From Arthrobacter globiformis (GTDB taxonomy: Bacteria > Actinomycetota > Actinomycetes > Actinomycetales > Micrococcaceae), in contig NZ_JAUSXI010000001.1 of assembly GCF_030815865.1 (NCBI RefSeq), forward strand, positions 1,860,001 through 1,924,000: DNA of 64,000 nt, given 5' to 3'. How positions within the stretch are numbered: position 1 is the first letter of the stretch; each line of letters opens with the position of its first letter. Made by a program: the position numbers and the translations under genes. Shown piece by piece: positions 7,156 through 16,371 of the stretch. The notes beneath the pieces are model-generated. The model was given only the letters and a program-made list of their open reading frames with translations, did no database searches and was not told the DNA's origin.

Positions 7156-8640
7156 TTGGAAACCATTCCGCATTTCATCAACGGCGCCCGCGTCACCGAC
7201 GCCGCACGCTTTGGCCCCGTCTTCAACCCCGCCACCGGCGAGCAGGAGAAGCAGGTTGCCCTCGCCTCGGCGTCGCGGACCGAGGAGGCCATCGCAGCCG
7301 CCCGCGCGGCGCTGCCCGCGTGGCGGGCCACCAGCCTGGCCAAGCGCACCAACATCTTCTTCCGGGTCCGCGAGATCCTGAACCAGCGCAAGCCCGAGCT
7401 CGCGGCGATTCTCACCAGCGAGCACGGCAAGGTCCTCTCCGACGCTGCGGGTGAAATTTCCCGCGGCCTTGAAAACATCGAGTTCGCCACCGGCCTGTCC
7501 CACATGCTCAAGGGGGAGCGCTCCGAGCAGGTCTCCAGCGGCGTCGACGTCCACTCCGTGCGCCAGCCTGTGGGCGTCGTGGCCTGCATCACCCCCTTCA
7601 ACTTCCCGGCCATGGTGCCGCTGTGGATGATCGGCAGTGCGCTGGCCTGCGGCAACACCGTGCTGCTGAAGCCAAGCGAGAAGGATCCGTCGGCCGCCAT
7701 CTTCATCGCCGAGGCCTTTGCCGAAGCGGGGCTGCCCGCCGGCGTGCTGAACGTGGTCCAGGGGGACAAAGAAGCCGTTGACGTCCTGCTCGAGCACCCC
7801 GACGTCAAAGCCGTGAGCTTTGTCGGCTCCACGCCCATCGCGCAGTCGATCTACAAGCGGGCGGCCGACCACGGCAAGCGGGTCCAGGCCCTGGGCGGCG
7901 CGAAGAACCACATGGTGGTGCTGCCCGACGCCGACCTGGACATGGCGGCCGACGCTGCGGTTTCCGCGGCCTACGGTTCGGCGGGCGAGCGCTGCATGGC
8001 CGTCAGCGTCCTGGTGGCGGTGGGCAACATCGCCGACGACCTGGTGCAGGCGATTTCCAGCCGCATGGCGGGCCTCAAGATCGGCCCGGGAACCGACCCG
8101 GCCTCCCAGATGGGTCCGCTAATTACCGCGGAGCACCGGGACCGCGTGGCCTCCTACGTTGCGGGAGCGGAAAACGAAGGTGCCACCGTCGTCGTCGACG
8201 GGCGCTCGCAGCAGTTCGAATCGAACGGCTTCTTCATCGGCGTCAGCCTGGTGGACCACGTAAAGCCGGGCATGAAGGTCTACGACGACGAGATCTTCGG
8301 CCCGGTCCTGTCAGTCGTCCGCGTCGACACGTACAGCGACGCCGTCCGGCTGGTGAACGAAAACGAGTTCGGCAACGGCACAGCCATCTTCACCCGCGAC
8401 GGCGGCGCCGCACGGCAGTTCGAGTTCGACGTCGACGCCGGCATGGTGGGCGTCAATGTGCCCATCCCGGTCCCGGTGGGCACCTTCTCCTTCGGCGGCT
8501 GGAAGAACTCCCTGTTCGGCGACACCCACATGTACGGCCCGGACAGCATCCGGTTCTACACCCGCGGCAAGGTGGTCACCACGCGCTGGCCGGACCCGTC
8601 CACCTCGGTCATTGACCTCGGGTTCCCGCAGATCGACTAA
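7156..8640 (+). CDS. mmsA: CoA-acylating methylmalonate-semialdehyde dehydrogenase
   Basis: Converts methylmalonate semialdehyde with CoA and NAD+ to propionyl-CoA and CO2, the last specific step of valine degradation. The 494-residue aldehyde dehydrogenase has CITPFNFPAMVPLWM (cofactor region), FVGSTPIA and catalytic Cys280 in GSAGERCMAVS; the ERCMA context is typical of the MmsA subfamily. The start is TTG 7156 with AAAAGAGA just upstream, the only sensible site, so initiation may be weak. Same operon as mmsB. The hairpin at 8687-8725 ends the unit. Confidence 0.93.
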   Translation: METIPHFINGARVTDAARFGPVFNPATGEQEKQVALASASRTEEAIAAARAALPAWRATSLAKRTNIFFRVREILNQRKPELAAILTSEHGKVLSDAAGEISRGLENIEFATGLSHMLKGERSEQVSSGVDVHSVRQPVGVVACITPFNFPAMVPLWMIGSALACGNTVLLKPSEKDPSAAIFIAEAFAEAGLPAGVLNVVQGDKEAVDVLLEHPDVKAVSFVGSTPIAQSIYKRAADHGKRVQALGGAKNHMVVLPDADLDMAADAAVSAAYGSAGERCMAVSVLVAVGNIADDLVQAISSRMAGLKIGPGTDPASQMGPLITAEHRDRVASYVAGAENEGATVVVDGRSQQFESNGFFIGVSLVDHVKPGMKVYDDEIFGPVLSVVRVDTYSDAVRLVNENEFGNGTAIFTRDGGAARQFEFDVDAGMVGVNVPIPVPVGTFSFGGWKNSLFGDTHMYGPDSIRFYTRGKVVTTRWPDPSTSVIDLGFPQID

Positions 8641-8686
8641 ACTCGAAACTCGGTTCCCGGGCCGGTCAAAGACCGTCCTGGGCCTC

Positions 8687-8734
8687 AGCCCGCGTCCCGC
8701 AGCCACAAGCAGCGGCACGCGGGCTGTCCCTTTT
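8687..8734 (+). terminator. Intrinsic terminator after mmsA
   Basis: AGCCCGCGT-C-CCGC (8687-8700) pairs with GCGG-C-ACGCGGGCT (8712-8725) around an 11-nt loop, followed by GTCCCTTTT. Confidence 0.75.
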
Positions 8735-8795
8735 CCTGTGCGAACGGACACTTTGAGGCCCTGCGGATGCGCGCCGGGAAGCCTGTAGCGGCTGC

Positions 8796-9437
8796 CTATC
8801 CGTTCATGATGTCGTTGCGCCGGGCCATGTACTCCTCCATGGAAAGTTGGCCGTCGCTGTACTGCTGATCCAGCTCAGCCAGTTTCCGTGCGCGGAACCC
8901 TTGCGGAGCCGACGGCGGCGGGGGAGTCGACGGCGCCGGTCCAGTGGAAGGGGCCGGGTTCTGCTGTGGCTGGGGCGGATTGGCACGGTATTGCGGGCTG
9001 TCCTCATAGGGAACCTGCCCCTGCTGCCAGGACGGCGCACCGGCGCCGCCGGGACCAGGCTGGTTGGGATACGGCTGGTTGGGATACGGCTGGTTAGGGT
9101 ACTGCTCGTTCGGGCCGGGCTGGTTCGGGTATGGCTGATTCAGTGGCGGAAGCTCTTCCCGGCCACCGCGCGGGGGGAATCCCAACCCGCCGCTGAAGTA
9201 GTCCTGCTGCGTGTAGCCGTCCCGTGGCCGGTTGTCCGGACGGCCCTGGAACGGGCCTCCGAACGGGCTGCCCGGCTGATTGCCGAACTGGTCGGGTCCC
9301 TGATTGGGAAGCTGGCCCGGGTACTGTCCGGGCAGGCCGGGCCCTTGGTTCCGCTGTTGGACTGACCTCCGGTACATCCGCATGCCCATGGGAATCAGGA
9401 CGGCCAGAATGATGATCCAGAAAAACAAGTCGAACAC
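8796..9437 (-). CDS. Membrane-anchored SHOCT-domain protein with Pro/Gln/Asn-rich linker
   Basis: A 213-residue protein with three parts: one N-terminal transmembrane helix (FFWIIILAVLIPMGM), a long low-complexity middle rich in P, Q, N and G that includes repeated NQPYP units around residues 100-127, and a C-terminal short SHOCT-like helix pair (KLAELDQQYSDGQLSMEEYM). SHOCT domains are thought to mediate oligomerisation. The start is GTG 9437 with GGAAGG 7 nt upstream. No enzymatic motif. It is convergent with mmsA and does not obviously belong to that pathway. Confidence 0.75.
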   Translation of the reverse strand: MFDLFFWIIILAVLIPMGMRMYRRSVQQRNQGPGLPGQYPGQLPNQGPDQFGNQPGSPFGGPFQGRPDNRPRDGYTQQDYFSGGLGFPPRGGREELPPLNQPYPNQPGPNEQYPNQPYPNQPYPNQPGPGGAGAPSWQQGQVPYEDSPQYRANPPQPQQNPAPSTGPAPSTPPPPSAPQGFRARKLAELDQQYSDGQLSMEEYMARRNDIMNG

Positions 9438-9544
9438 GGTGAAGCCTTCCGGTGAGTGTCCATTCCAGCTTAGTCCTGCCAGGAAACGCGCCCGGGATCC
9501 TTATGCCCACAGCGCACGGCTGCACCAGAAAACTGCGCTGGAAG

Positions 9545-10729
9545 TCAGGGACCGGCCGGAATCCGGACTGTCGGCATCTCGAGGAAGTCCCCGTATTCAG
9601 CCACTGCCACCGCCAGCGCCTGCTCAGCGGCATGGCCAAGCGGCCGGGTGAGACGGATGTCGAGTTCGCAGCGCTGCGCGGCGGACCCGTGCCGGACCAG
9701 CGAGTGCCGCCAGGAGCCCGCCAGCACTCCATCGGACAGGACCACATGCATGGGAGTGTCGCCAAAGGGATAGGCGGGCGCGGTTCCGCCGAAGTAATGC
9801 CGTGAGACCGAATAGCCCATGATGTATTCGTCGTAGCACTGGACCAGATCGATCTGCGGCCGCCCATCCCCGGCCCGCTCTGGTTCCAAGCTCCGCCCCG
9901 ATCCGCCACTGTGCCCCAATGTCTCCCCTCCGGAATCCGGCGGCCGAAGATAGAAGTCAGCGCCGTCGAAGCTGGCGGCAACGATGGCGCCCGGAGCGAT
10001 CTCCTCCGCCAGCGCCAACCCCTTGCGCACATCAGTCATCGTGAGTCCGGACCAGTCCGCGCAGTCCCGGACGGTCGCAGGCCCACGGCTCCCGAAATAC
10101 CTCAGCGCCAGGGCCGCCAACGACTCCTCCCGGGAGAGCGCGGCAGCCGGGGCCGCCCCGGCGACGCGCTCATCGAACGCCGCATACGTCTGCCGCAGCG
10201 CGCCGCCGGGACTTCGGACGGGCGCGCCGCTCACCAGCACGCCGCTGATCTCGGCATGCATGATCAGGTACGCGAGGCCGAGCCCCTTGGCGGCGAAGCC
10301 GGCACCCTGAAGCTTGGCGGCCAGCTGCTCACGAGTGAGATGCACTCCATCAGCCACCGCCTCCGCCAGGACATCAGCGCTCCTGGACGCTGCCTCATTG
10401 TCGATCCCGGTCCTGCGGTACGTGCCGCTGTTTACTTGGTGCAGCCGGGGTGCGGACAGGGCCCGCACCCACGGCAGGTCATCGCGGTGCACAAAATGCC
10501 ACGTGGGCCGCAGGATGTGGGTCCGGAGAATGCGACCATCGGCAAGTGCCCGCTCCACATCGGCGGCCGTCGCGCCACCGGTCCGCTGGGCCAAGGACCA
10601 GCGCGCATAGGGGAACTCCTGCGCCTGTACGGCCAGCAGGTTCTTCACGGCTTCCTCCGCCGTGGCCGCCCGCGGCTCCCTCAGCTGCTGGCCGGCCAGC
10701 CGCGTCCGCAGCACCTCAGGGGGTTCCAT
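9545..10729 (-). CDS. Winged-helix DNA-binding domain-containing protein (HTH_42/DUF1006 type)
   Basis: A 394-residue protein matching the winged-helix family common in actinobacteria. Typical elements are the N-terminal LAGQQLREPRAATAEEAVKNL, VQAQEFPYARWSLAQR near residue 34, HILRPTWHFVHRDDLPWV near 70, and YFGSRGPATVRDCADWSGL near 215. Relatives include DNA glycosylase-like repair proteins such as AlkX/YcaQ, but activity cannot be assigned from sequence. Residues around 270-290 form a Gly/Ser-rich insertion. Single gene, followed upstream by a tandem repeat. Confidence 0.75.
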   Translation of the reverse strand: MEPPEVLRTRLAGQQLREPRAATAEEAVKNLLAVQAQEFPYARWSLAQRTGGATAADVERALADGRILRTHILRPTWHFVHRDDLPWVRALSAPRLHQVNSGTYRRTGIDNEAASRSADVLAEAVADGVHLTREQLAAKLQGAGFAAKGLGLAYLIMHAEISGVLVSGAPVRSPGGALRQTYAAFDERVAGAAPAAALSREESLAALALRYFGSRGPATVRDCADWSGLTMTDVRKGLALAEEIAPGAIVAASFDGADFYLRPPDSGGETLGHSGGSGRSLEPERAGDGRPQIDLVQCYDEYIMGYSVSRHYFGGTAPAYPFGDTPMHVVLSDGVLAGSWRHSLVRHGSAAQRCELDIRLTRPLGHAAEQALAVAVAEYGDFLEMPTVRIPAGP

Positions 10730-10748
10730 GCCCGACGTCGCTCCTCAC

Positions 10749-10838
10749 CTTGGCGGTTCAGTCACCCTTTGCAGCTCAGTCAGCTTGGGCGGTTCAGTCA
10801 CCCTTAGCAGTTCAGTCAGCTTGGGCGGTTCAGCCGCC
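10749..10838 (+). repeat. 36-bp tandem repeat, about 2.5 copies
   Basis: Units start at 10749, 10784 and 10820 and share CTTGG(G)CGGTTCAGTCACCC followed by TT(T/A)GCAG(C/T)TCAGTCAG. They lie in the 128-nt gap between two minus-strand genes. No coding or obvious regulatory role. Confidence 0.75.
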
Positions 10839-10857
10839 TAACCCGGCACTCGCCGAA

Positions 10858-11778
10858 TCAACAGCCGCTCGCCCCAGCCACCCGCCGGCTACTGCCGGAC
10901 GGATCACCCAGGCCCAACGGGCCTTCGCCCGAACCCAACGGAACCCCCGGACCGAACGCGGGTCCCGGCGTCGGCCGTTTGGGGGTGATGCCGTCGCCGG
11001 AGGACCGGTGGCGCAGGCGCCGGACCACCCACGGCACAAAATACTCCCGCGCCCAGACGAGGTCTTCAGTGCGCGCCTCGCGCCAGCTGCGCGGCGGCAG
11101 GGGCTTCGGCGCGAGCGGTTTCAGGCTGTGCTGCACATTGAGTGCCTCGAGCACCATGGCGGCGATGGTGTGGTGGCCCAGGGGAGAGAAATGCAGCCGA
11201 TCCTCGTTCCACATCTGCGGGTCCTTCAGCTGCCGGAGCGACCACATGTCGGCGATGACGGCGTCGTGCCGGGCGGCGATGGTGCGGAGGTTCTCGTTGT
11301 AGATGGCCACCTTGCTGCGGATCCGGCCCAGCACCGACGAGCCTGTGTCCGGGCCGTTGAACAGCACCACAGTGGCCCCGCTCATCCCAAGGATCTGCAC
11401 CACCGGGTCCAGCCGTTCGGCCAGGGCATCCGGGTCCCCGCCGGGGCGGATCAGGTCGTTGCCGCCCGCGGACAGGGTCACCAGGTCGGGCTTGAGCGCC
11501 AGGCAGGGTGCCAGCTGCTGGTCGATGACCTGCTGCAGCAGCCGTCCCCGCACAGCAAGATTTGCGTAGGCGAAATCCTCATGTCCCCGTCCAAGCTCCT
11601 CCGCCACCCGGTCCGCCCAGCCGCGGTAGCCTCCCGGGCTGCTGGGTTCGGGGTCGCCGATGCCTTCTGTGAAGGAATCGCCCATTGCCACATACCGGCT
11701 CCAGGGGTGGCGGACAGAAAGCTCCAGGGCTTCTTCCAGGGGATCTTGGGCATCCTGCATGGGTTCGGTTCCGCTCAC
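10858..11778 (-). CDS. SGNH/GDSL-family hydrolase
   Basis: A 306-residue SGNH esterase/lipase-type hydrolase. Block I is VAMGDSFTEGIG with the nucleophile serine, block III is LSAGGNDLIRPGGD, and block V is HFSPLGHH with the catalytic His. There is no signal peptide, so it is probably cytoplasmic. The C-terminus is a Pro/Gly-rich tail. I chose GTG 11778 (GGATGGA upstream); ATG 11760 is also possible. A longer frame would cover the divergent promoter of the esterase at 11855. Substrate unknown. Confidence 0.85.
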   Translation of the reverse strand: MSGTEPMQDAQDPLEEALELSVRHPWSRYVAMGDSFTEGIGDPEPSSPGGYRGWADRVAEELGRGHEDFAYANLAVRGRLLQQVIDQQLAPCLALKPDLVTLSAGGNDLIRPGGDPDALAERLDPVVQILGMSGATVVLFNGPDTGSSVLGRIRSKVAIYNENLRTIAARHDAVIADMWSLRQLKDPQMWNEDRLHFSPLGHHTIAAMVLEALNVQHSLKPLAPKPLPPRSWREARTEDLVWAREYFVPWVVRRLRHRSSGDGITPKRPTPGPAFGPGVPLGSGEGPLGLGDPSGSSRRVAGASGC

Positions 11779-11823
11779 AGTTCCATCCTGTACCGCCACC
11801 GCCTGGCTACGCCACCGTAAGTT

Positions 11824-11839
11824 GTTACCAGTGGGTAAC
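11824..11839 (+). promoter_or_regulatory. 16-bp palindrome GTTACC-AGTG-GGTAAC
   Basis: A perfect 6-bp inverted repeat between the divergent SGNH hydrolase and esterase genes, 15 nt before the esterase ATG. Its length and GTTAC/GTAAC ends match the palindromes at 31082, 51480 and 51505, suggesting a TetR-family operator. Confidence 0.5.
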
Positions 11840-11854
11840 TGTAAGAATGGAGCC

Positions 11855-12505
11855 ATGACTCTAGCCGACTCCTTTCCCGCCCCCGTTGTTCTGTGGTCCA
11901 AGCCTGAGGAAGCCAGGGCCGGCAAGCCACTGCTCGTCCTCCTGCACGGCTACGGCGCGAACGAGCAGGACCTCCTCAGCCTGGCTGACATGCTCCCGGA
12001 CGAGTTCACGGTCGCATCGGTCCGGGCACCCATCGCCATGGGACCGGGCTTTTCCTGGTTCCCGCTGACGGGCTCGATCGAATATTCCGTCGACGCCGTG
12101 AAGGCCGCGTCGGCGTACGTGCTCGACTGGCTGGACACGGTCAAGGGCAACCACCCGTCCGTGACCCTGCTTGGGTTCTCGATGGGGATGGCCATGGCCA
12201 CCACCCTGCTGCGTCAGCGGCCCGCTGACTTTGCCGCCGTCGTCGGCCTTTCAGGCTTTGTGGTCAACGCGGAGTCCGACGGCGAGTTCCGCGACGCCGA
12301 GCTGGACGGAACAGTGCCGCTGTTCTGGGGCCGGGACCAGCAGGATCCGGTCATCACGCCGGACAAGATCGAGTACACGATGGGCTGGGTCCGCAAGCAC
12401 GTGAAGCTGACCAAGGTGCTCTACACAGGCATGTGGCACGGCATCAACGCCCAGGAGGTAGGGCACGTGTCCGAGTTCCTCACCCACGAGGTACTGGCGA
12501 AGTAG
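11855..12505 (+). CDS. Phospholipase/carboxylesterase-family alpha/beta hydrolase
   Basis: A 216-residue hydrolase of the PF02230 type (carboxylesterase/thioesterase). It shows the oxyanion motif LLHGYGANEQD near residue 30, the nucleophile in LLGFSMG (Ser109), the acid in GRDQQDPVI and the His in GMWHGINAQE. Length fits the family (about 210-230). No signal peptide. ATG 11855 is preceded closely by GGAG, which is tight spacing. Divergent from the SGNH hydrolase; both may be controlled through the palindrome 11824-11839. Confidence 0.88.
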   Translation: MTLADSFPAPVVLWSKPEEARAGKPLLVLLHGYGANEQDLLSLADMLPDEFTVASVRAPIAMGPGFSWFPLTGSIEYSVDAVKAASAYVLDWLDTVKGNHPSVTLLGFSMGMAMATTLLRQRPADFAAVVGLSGFVVNAESDGEFRDAELDGTVPLFWGRDQQDPVITPDKIEYTMGWVRKHVKLTKVLYTGMWHGINAQEVGHVSEFLTHEVLAK

Positions 12506-12527
12506 GCCCTCCTACAGAAGCAAGCTT

Positions 12528-12761
12528 TTACGCCTGGGGAGCGCTGACCCGGACGGTCTGGCCGTTGACCGTGACCGTGTCCCCGTTGTGAAGCTGCCGG
12601 CCGCGCCGGTCGTCGATCTCACCGTTGACCTTGACCAGGCCGTTCTTGATCAGCTCCGTAGCCTCCACGCCGTCCTCCACGAGGTTGGCGAGCTTCAGGA
12701 GCTGGCCCAGGCGGATCATGGTGTCGCGGATGGGGATTTCTTCGATTTCCGGGTTGCTCAT
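12528..12761 (-). CDS. Small S4-domain RNA-binding protein
   Basis: A 77-residue protein that is essentially one S4 RNA-binding domain: IRLGQLLKLANLVEDGVEATELI, VKVNGEIDDRRGRQLHNGDTV, then VNGQTVRV. Single-domain S4 proteins such as YaaA/RlbA bind structured RNA, sometimes on the ribosome. ATG 12761 was chosen because the conserved domain starts shortly after it; a 130-codon extension in the same frame would run through the promoter and start of the divergent transporter. No clear ribosome-binding site. Confidence 0.8.
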   Translation of the reverse strand: MSNPEIEEIPIRDTMIRLGQLLKLANLVEDGVEATELIKNGLVKVNGEIDDRRGRQLHNGDTVTVNGQTVRVSAPQA

Positions 12762-12794
12762 ACCAGTAATGATGCCTGACGTAAGGTGAAACCA

Positions 12795-13808
12795 ATGACC
12801 CATGCACCCCGGCTGCCCCTTGCCGTGGGCCTCCCGATGGCCGTGGCCTCCGGCCTTGCCATTCCCGTCCAGGGGCGGATCAACGGGGCCCTTGGTGCAC
12901 GCCTCGGTGACGGCATCGCCGCCGCCGTCGTCAGTTTCAGCACCGGGCTGATCGTGATGGTCGTCGTGTCCCTGCTGGCTCCCCGCGGGCGCGCCGGCCT
13001 CGCGCGGATCCTGCCCGCGCTGCGTGAACGCCGCTTCCCGCCGTACTACGCGCTCGCGGGCGGCATTGGTGCGTTCTTCGTCTTCGCGCAGTCCTTCACC
13101 GTGGGGCTGCTGGGCATCGCCCTCTTCACCGTGGCGACCGTCACCGGCCAAACACTCAGCGGCCTCCTTGTGGACCGCTTGGGCATCGGCCCGGCGGGCA
13201 AGAAGTCCGTGACCGGTATCCGGGTCATCGGCTGCATCCTCACCATCGCGGCCGTCTCGTGGGCGGTGTCACCCCGCTTCGCCGGCGGCGCTGCGGGCGC
13301 GGCCGGTGCGTCCGGTAGTGCGGCAGGCGCCGGGGTTGCCGACCCCGCAGCACTCCTGCTGCCGATCATCCTGCCGGTTCTCGCCGGCTTCCTCATGAGC
13401 TTCCAGCAGGCCATGAACGGCACCGCCACCGTGCACTACGGCACCCCGATCGCGGCCACGCTGGTGAACTTCATCGCCGGCACTTGCGTGCTGTGGGTGG
13501 CCTGGTCCATCAAGGTGGCCGTCGCCGGGCCGGCCAACCCGCTGCCGGCGGAATGGTGGTACTACCTCGGCGGGCCCATGGGCTGCGTGTTCATCGGTCT
13601 CGGCGCGCTGCTGGTGCGCAGCCTCGGGGTGCTGGTGACGGGCCTCGGCATGATCGCCGGCCAGCTGGTGGGGTCGCTCGGCCTGGACCTGCTGGTGCCG
13701 ACGCCGGGCACCGTGGTGGAGGCTGCCACCGTTCTGGGGACCCTGCTGACCCTCGCTTCCATCGTCGTGGCCACCCTGCCCTGGCCGCGGGGTGCCCTCC
13801 GAAGGTGA
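12795..13808 (+). CDS. DMT-superfamily transporter, DUF606 (YdcZ) type
   Basis: A 337-residue integral membrane protein with about ten hydrophobic segments in two homologous halves. The start [23 protein letters not shown] and the second half [28 protein letters not shown] show the conserved Q-x-x-(I/M)NG motif of DUF606 duplicated, as expected for a fused two-domain member. Residues 163-180 are an Ala/Gly-rich loop. AAGG at 12783-12786 supports ATG 12795. Substrate unknown. Confidence 0.85.
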   Translation: MTHAPRLPLAVGLPMAVASGLAIPVQGRINGALGARLGDGIAAAVVSFSTGLIVMVVVSLLAPRGRAGLARILPALRERRFPPYYALAGGIGAFFVFAQSFTVGLLGIALFTVATVTGQTLSGLLVDRLGIGPAGKKSVTGIRVIGCILTIAAVSWAVSPRFAGGAAGAAGASGSAAGAGVADPAALLLPIILPVLAGFLMSFQQAMNGTATVHYGTPIAATLVNFIAGTCVLWVAWSIKVAVAGPANPLPAEWWYYLGGPMGCVFIGLGALLVRSLGVLVTGLGMIAGQLVGSLGLDLLVPTPGTVVEAATVLGTLLTLASIVVATLPWPRGALRR

Positions 13809-13962
13809 GGGGCGCCTTCCGGAGGCAGCTCCCGGTAGGCTAGGTCTCGCAGCTTCCTGCACTGTTTTCCCTTTCCCACGCCCCCGCCCGGCATCCAGCC
13901 GCGGGCCAGGGCCAGAGACACCGCGGACCGCACCCAGCGGCCCTGTAGAAATTGGAGTTCCC

Positions 13963-15348
13963 ATGGCAGCAAAATCCGTCCTCGACCAGGTCATTTCCCT
14001 TTCCAAGCGGAGAGGTTTCGTTTTCCAGGCCGGCGAGATCTACGGAGGCTCGCGTTCCGCGTGGGACTACGGACCCCTCGGTGCCGAGCTGAAGGAAAAC
14101 ATCAAGCGCCAGTGGTGGCAGTCGGTGGTGCGCGGCCGCGAGGACGTGGTTGGCCTGGACTCCTCCGTGATCCTGCCCCGCCAGGTATGGGAGGCTTCCG
14201 GCCACGTGGAGGTCTTCTCCGACCCCCTCGTCGAGTGCCTGTCCTGTCACAAGCGCTACCGTGCCGACCACCTCGAAGAGGAATACGAGGAGAAGAAGGG
14301 CCGTTCCGCCGAGAACGGACTCAAGGACATCGCCTGCGCCAACTGCGGAACCCGCGGCGAATGGACCGAGCCGCAGGAATTCTCCGGCCTCCTGAAGACC
14401 TTCCTGGGCCCGGTGGCCAGCGAGGAAGGCCTGCACTACCTGCGCCCCGAAACCGCCCAGGGCATCTTCGTGAACTTCAACAACGTGCTCACCACCTCTC
14501 GGAAGAAGCCGCCGTTCGGCATCGGCCAGATCGGTAAGTCCTTCCGCAACGAGATCACGCCCGGGAACTTCATCTTCCGCACCCGTGAGTTCGAGCAGAT
14601 GGAAATGGAATTCTTCGTGGAGCCGGGCACGGACGAAGAGTGGCACCAGTACTGGATGAAGGAACGCATGTCCTGGTACACCGGCCTCGGCATCCGCGAG
14701 GAAAACCTGCGCTTCTTCGAGCACCCGCTGGAGAAGCTCAGCCACTACTCCAAGGGCACCACGGACATCGAATACCGCTTCGGCTTCCAGGGCTCCGAGT
14801 GGGGCGAGCTGGAAGGCATCGCCAACCGCACGGACTTCGACCTCTCCACGCACGCCAAGGCCTCCGGGACGGACCTCAGCTATTTCAACCAGGCCACCAA
14901 CGAGCGCTTCACCCCGTATGTGATTGAGCCGGCCGCCGGCCTGACCCGGTCCTTCATGGCGTTCCTCATCGACGCCTACACCGAGGACGAGGCCCCGAAC
15001 GCCAAGGGCGGCGTGGACGTCCGCACCGTGCTCAAGCTTGACCCGCGGCTCGCCCCGGTCAAGGCTGCTGTGCTCCCGCTCAGCCGCAACGAGGACCTCT
15101 CACCGAAGGCCAAGGACCTGGGCACCCAGCTGCGCAAGAACTGGAACATCGACTTCGACGACGCCGGCGCCATCGGCCGCCGTTACCGCCGCCAAGATGA
15201 GATCGGCACGCCGTTCTGCATCACCGTGGACTTCGACACGCTCGAGGACCAGGCGGTCACCATCCGTGAACGCGACACCATGAGCCAGGAACGCGTGTCC
15301 CTGGACAAGGTGGAGGGCTACCTGGCCGCCCGGCTGATCGGCGCCTAG
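13963..15348 (+). CDS. glyS: Glycine--tRNA ligase, dimeric type
   Basis: Charges tRNA-Gly with glycine. The 461-residue class II synthetase begins [20 protein letters not shown] and contains the subunit-interface motif [12 protein letters not shown], a four-cysteine insert (CLSCHKRY with CANCGTRG), motif 2 in [20 protein letters not shown] and motif 3 in [10 protein letters not shown]. This is the alpha2 GlyQS form usual in actinobacteria. TTGGAG at 13952-13957 fixes the ATG; the long upstream extension of the frame is non-coding. The acetyltransferase gene follows 2 nt after the stop. Confidence 0.96.
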   Translation: MAAKSVLDQVISLSKRRGFVFQAGEIYGGSRSAWDYGPLGAELKENIKRQWWQSVVRGREDVVGLDSSVILPRQVWEASGHVEVFSDPLVECLSCHKRYRADHLEEEYEEKKGRSAENGLKDIACANCGTRGEWTEPQEFSGLLKTFLGPVASEEGLHYLRPETAQGIFVNFNNVLTTSRKKPPFGIGQIGKSFRNEITPGNFIFRTREFEQMEMEFFVEPGTDEEWHQYWMKERMSWYTGLGIREENLRFFEHPLEKLSHYSKGTTDIEYRFGFQGSEWGELEGIANRTDFDLSTHAKASGTDLSYFNQATNERFTPYVIEPAAGLTRSFMAFLIDAYTEDEAPNAKGGVDVRTVLKLDPRLAPVKAAVLPLSRNEDLSPKAKDLGTQLRKNWNIDFDDAGAIGRRYRRQDEIGTPFCITVDFDTLEDQAVTIRERDTMSQERVSLDKVEGYLAARLIGA

Positions 15349-15350
15349 CC

Positions 15351-16313
15351 GTGGCGATCCAATACCGTGAATGGCGCGAGGGCGACGACCTCGCCCTGCT
15401 GGAGGTCTGGGGCGACCCCGAAACCGACCAGGCGGGCCAGTTCCGCGGCACCCTCGCGCCTTCGGGCAACGCGCCGTGGCGGCGCTGCATCGTGGCCGAG
15501 GACGTCGTCGACGGCGTGGCCATCCCGGTTGCCGCCGGCGTGGTCCACGAGGCCAGCCTGCACCCGGAGCGGCTGTGGGTGTACGTCGAAGTGGCCCGGG
15601 ACCACCGCCGGTCAGGCATCGGCTCCACGCTGCTCCTGATGCTGCGCCGCGAGGCGGAGGGATCGCCGTCGGGCGTTACCCGGCTGCGCTGCAAGGTGGA
15701 GCCGGGTACCTCCGGTGCCGCCTTCGCGGAGGCCGCGGGGCTCACCCTGATCCAGCACACGCGGCTGGTCGTGGTGGAGCCGGCGGCCCTGAAGCTGCCG
15801 GTCTTCGGCGACGGTTCCGAGGAAGCGGCGTCGGAGCGCATCGAGGACCTGGCCACCGGCTCCGTGGAGCTTTCCGACGTCGTGGGACGGTACTACTCGT
15901 CCGTCCACGGCTGGGACAGCCCGGGTGAACTCGGCATCGGCACGGTGCAGCGGCTGTTCCTGGACGAGCTCAGCGGTGCGCACGGCGCGATCGTGCTGCG
16001 CGCCCCGAAAGCCAGCGCCTTCGGGTCCGGCGTGCCGGCAAGCCGCAAGGGCAAGATCCAGGCCTTCGCGATCAGCTATGCGCAGGGGAATTCCGATCAC
16101 CCGTCCGATGTGTTCGTCGGCCATGAGCCGGAGCTGGATGCCGACGAGGCGCAGGCCGCGGTCCGCGACCTGCTGGCACTCATCGCTTACCAATACCCGG
16201 TGCTCATGGAAGTGGACGATTCAATGACAGCGCTGCGCGCCGTCGTCGGGCCCCTGATGGAAGCGGGCAAGGCCCGGCGCCAGGGCTCCGAGACGTTCGT
16301 CGTCTCCGACTGA
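15351..16313 (+). CDS. GNAT-family N-acetyltransferase, tandem domains
   Basis: A 320-residue acetyl-CoA-dependent transferase. The first GNAT domain shows VYVEVARDHRRSGIGSTLLLML (the R-x-x-G-x-G/A acetyl-CoA loop) near residue 82. The C-terminal half is a degenerate second domain, as in mycothiol-synthase-like proteins. It starts at GTG 15351, 2 nt after the glyS stop, so it is probably translated by coupling to glyS. Substrate unknown; a similar glyS-GNAT pairing is an impression, not checked. Confidence 0.8.
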   Translation: MAIQYREWREGDDLALLEVWGDPETDQAGQFRGTLAPSGNAPWRRCIVAEDVVDGVAIPVAAGVVHEASLHPERLWVYVEVARDHRRSGIGSTLLLMLRREAEGSPSGVTRLRCKVEPGTSGAAFAEAAGLTLIQHTRLVVVEPAALKLPVFGDGSEEAASERIEDLATGSVELSDVVGRYYSSVHGWDSPGELGIGTVQRLFLDELSGAHGAIVLRAPKASAFGSGVPASRKGKIQAFAISYAQGNSDHPSDVFVGHEPELDADEAQAAVRDLLALIAYQYPVLMEVDDSMTALRAVVGPLMEAGKARRQGSETFVVSD

Positions 16314-16321
16314 CCCAACCA

Positions 16322-16371
16322 AGTAGCAGCACAGGGGGTTCCCAGCCGTGGGAACGCCCTGTGCTGCTACT
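16322..16371. terminator. Bidirectional terminator hairpin
   Basis: AGTAGCAGCACAGGG (16322-16336) pairs perfectly with CCCTGTGCTGCTACT (16357-16371), with an inner GTTCCCA/TGGGAAC stem. It separates the convergent acetyltransferase and plsC genes, and the TAG of plsC lies inside it. Confidence 0.85.
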
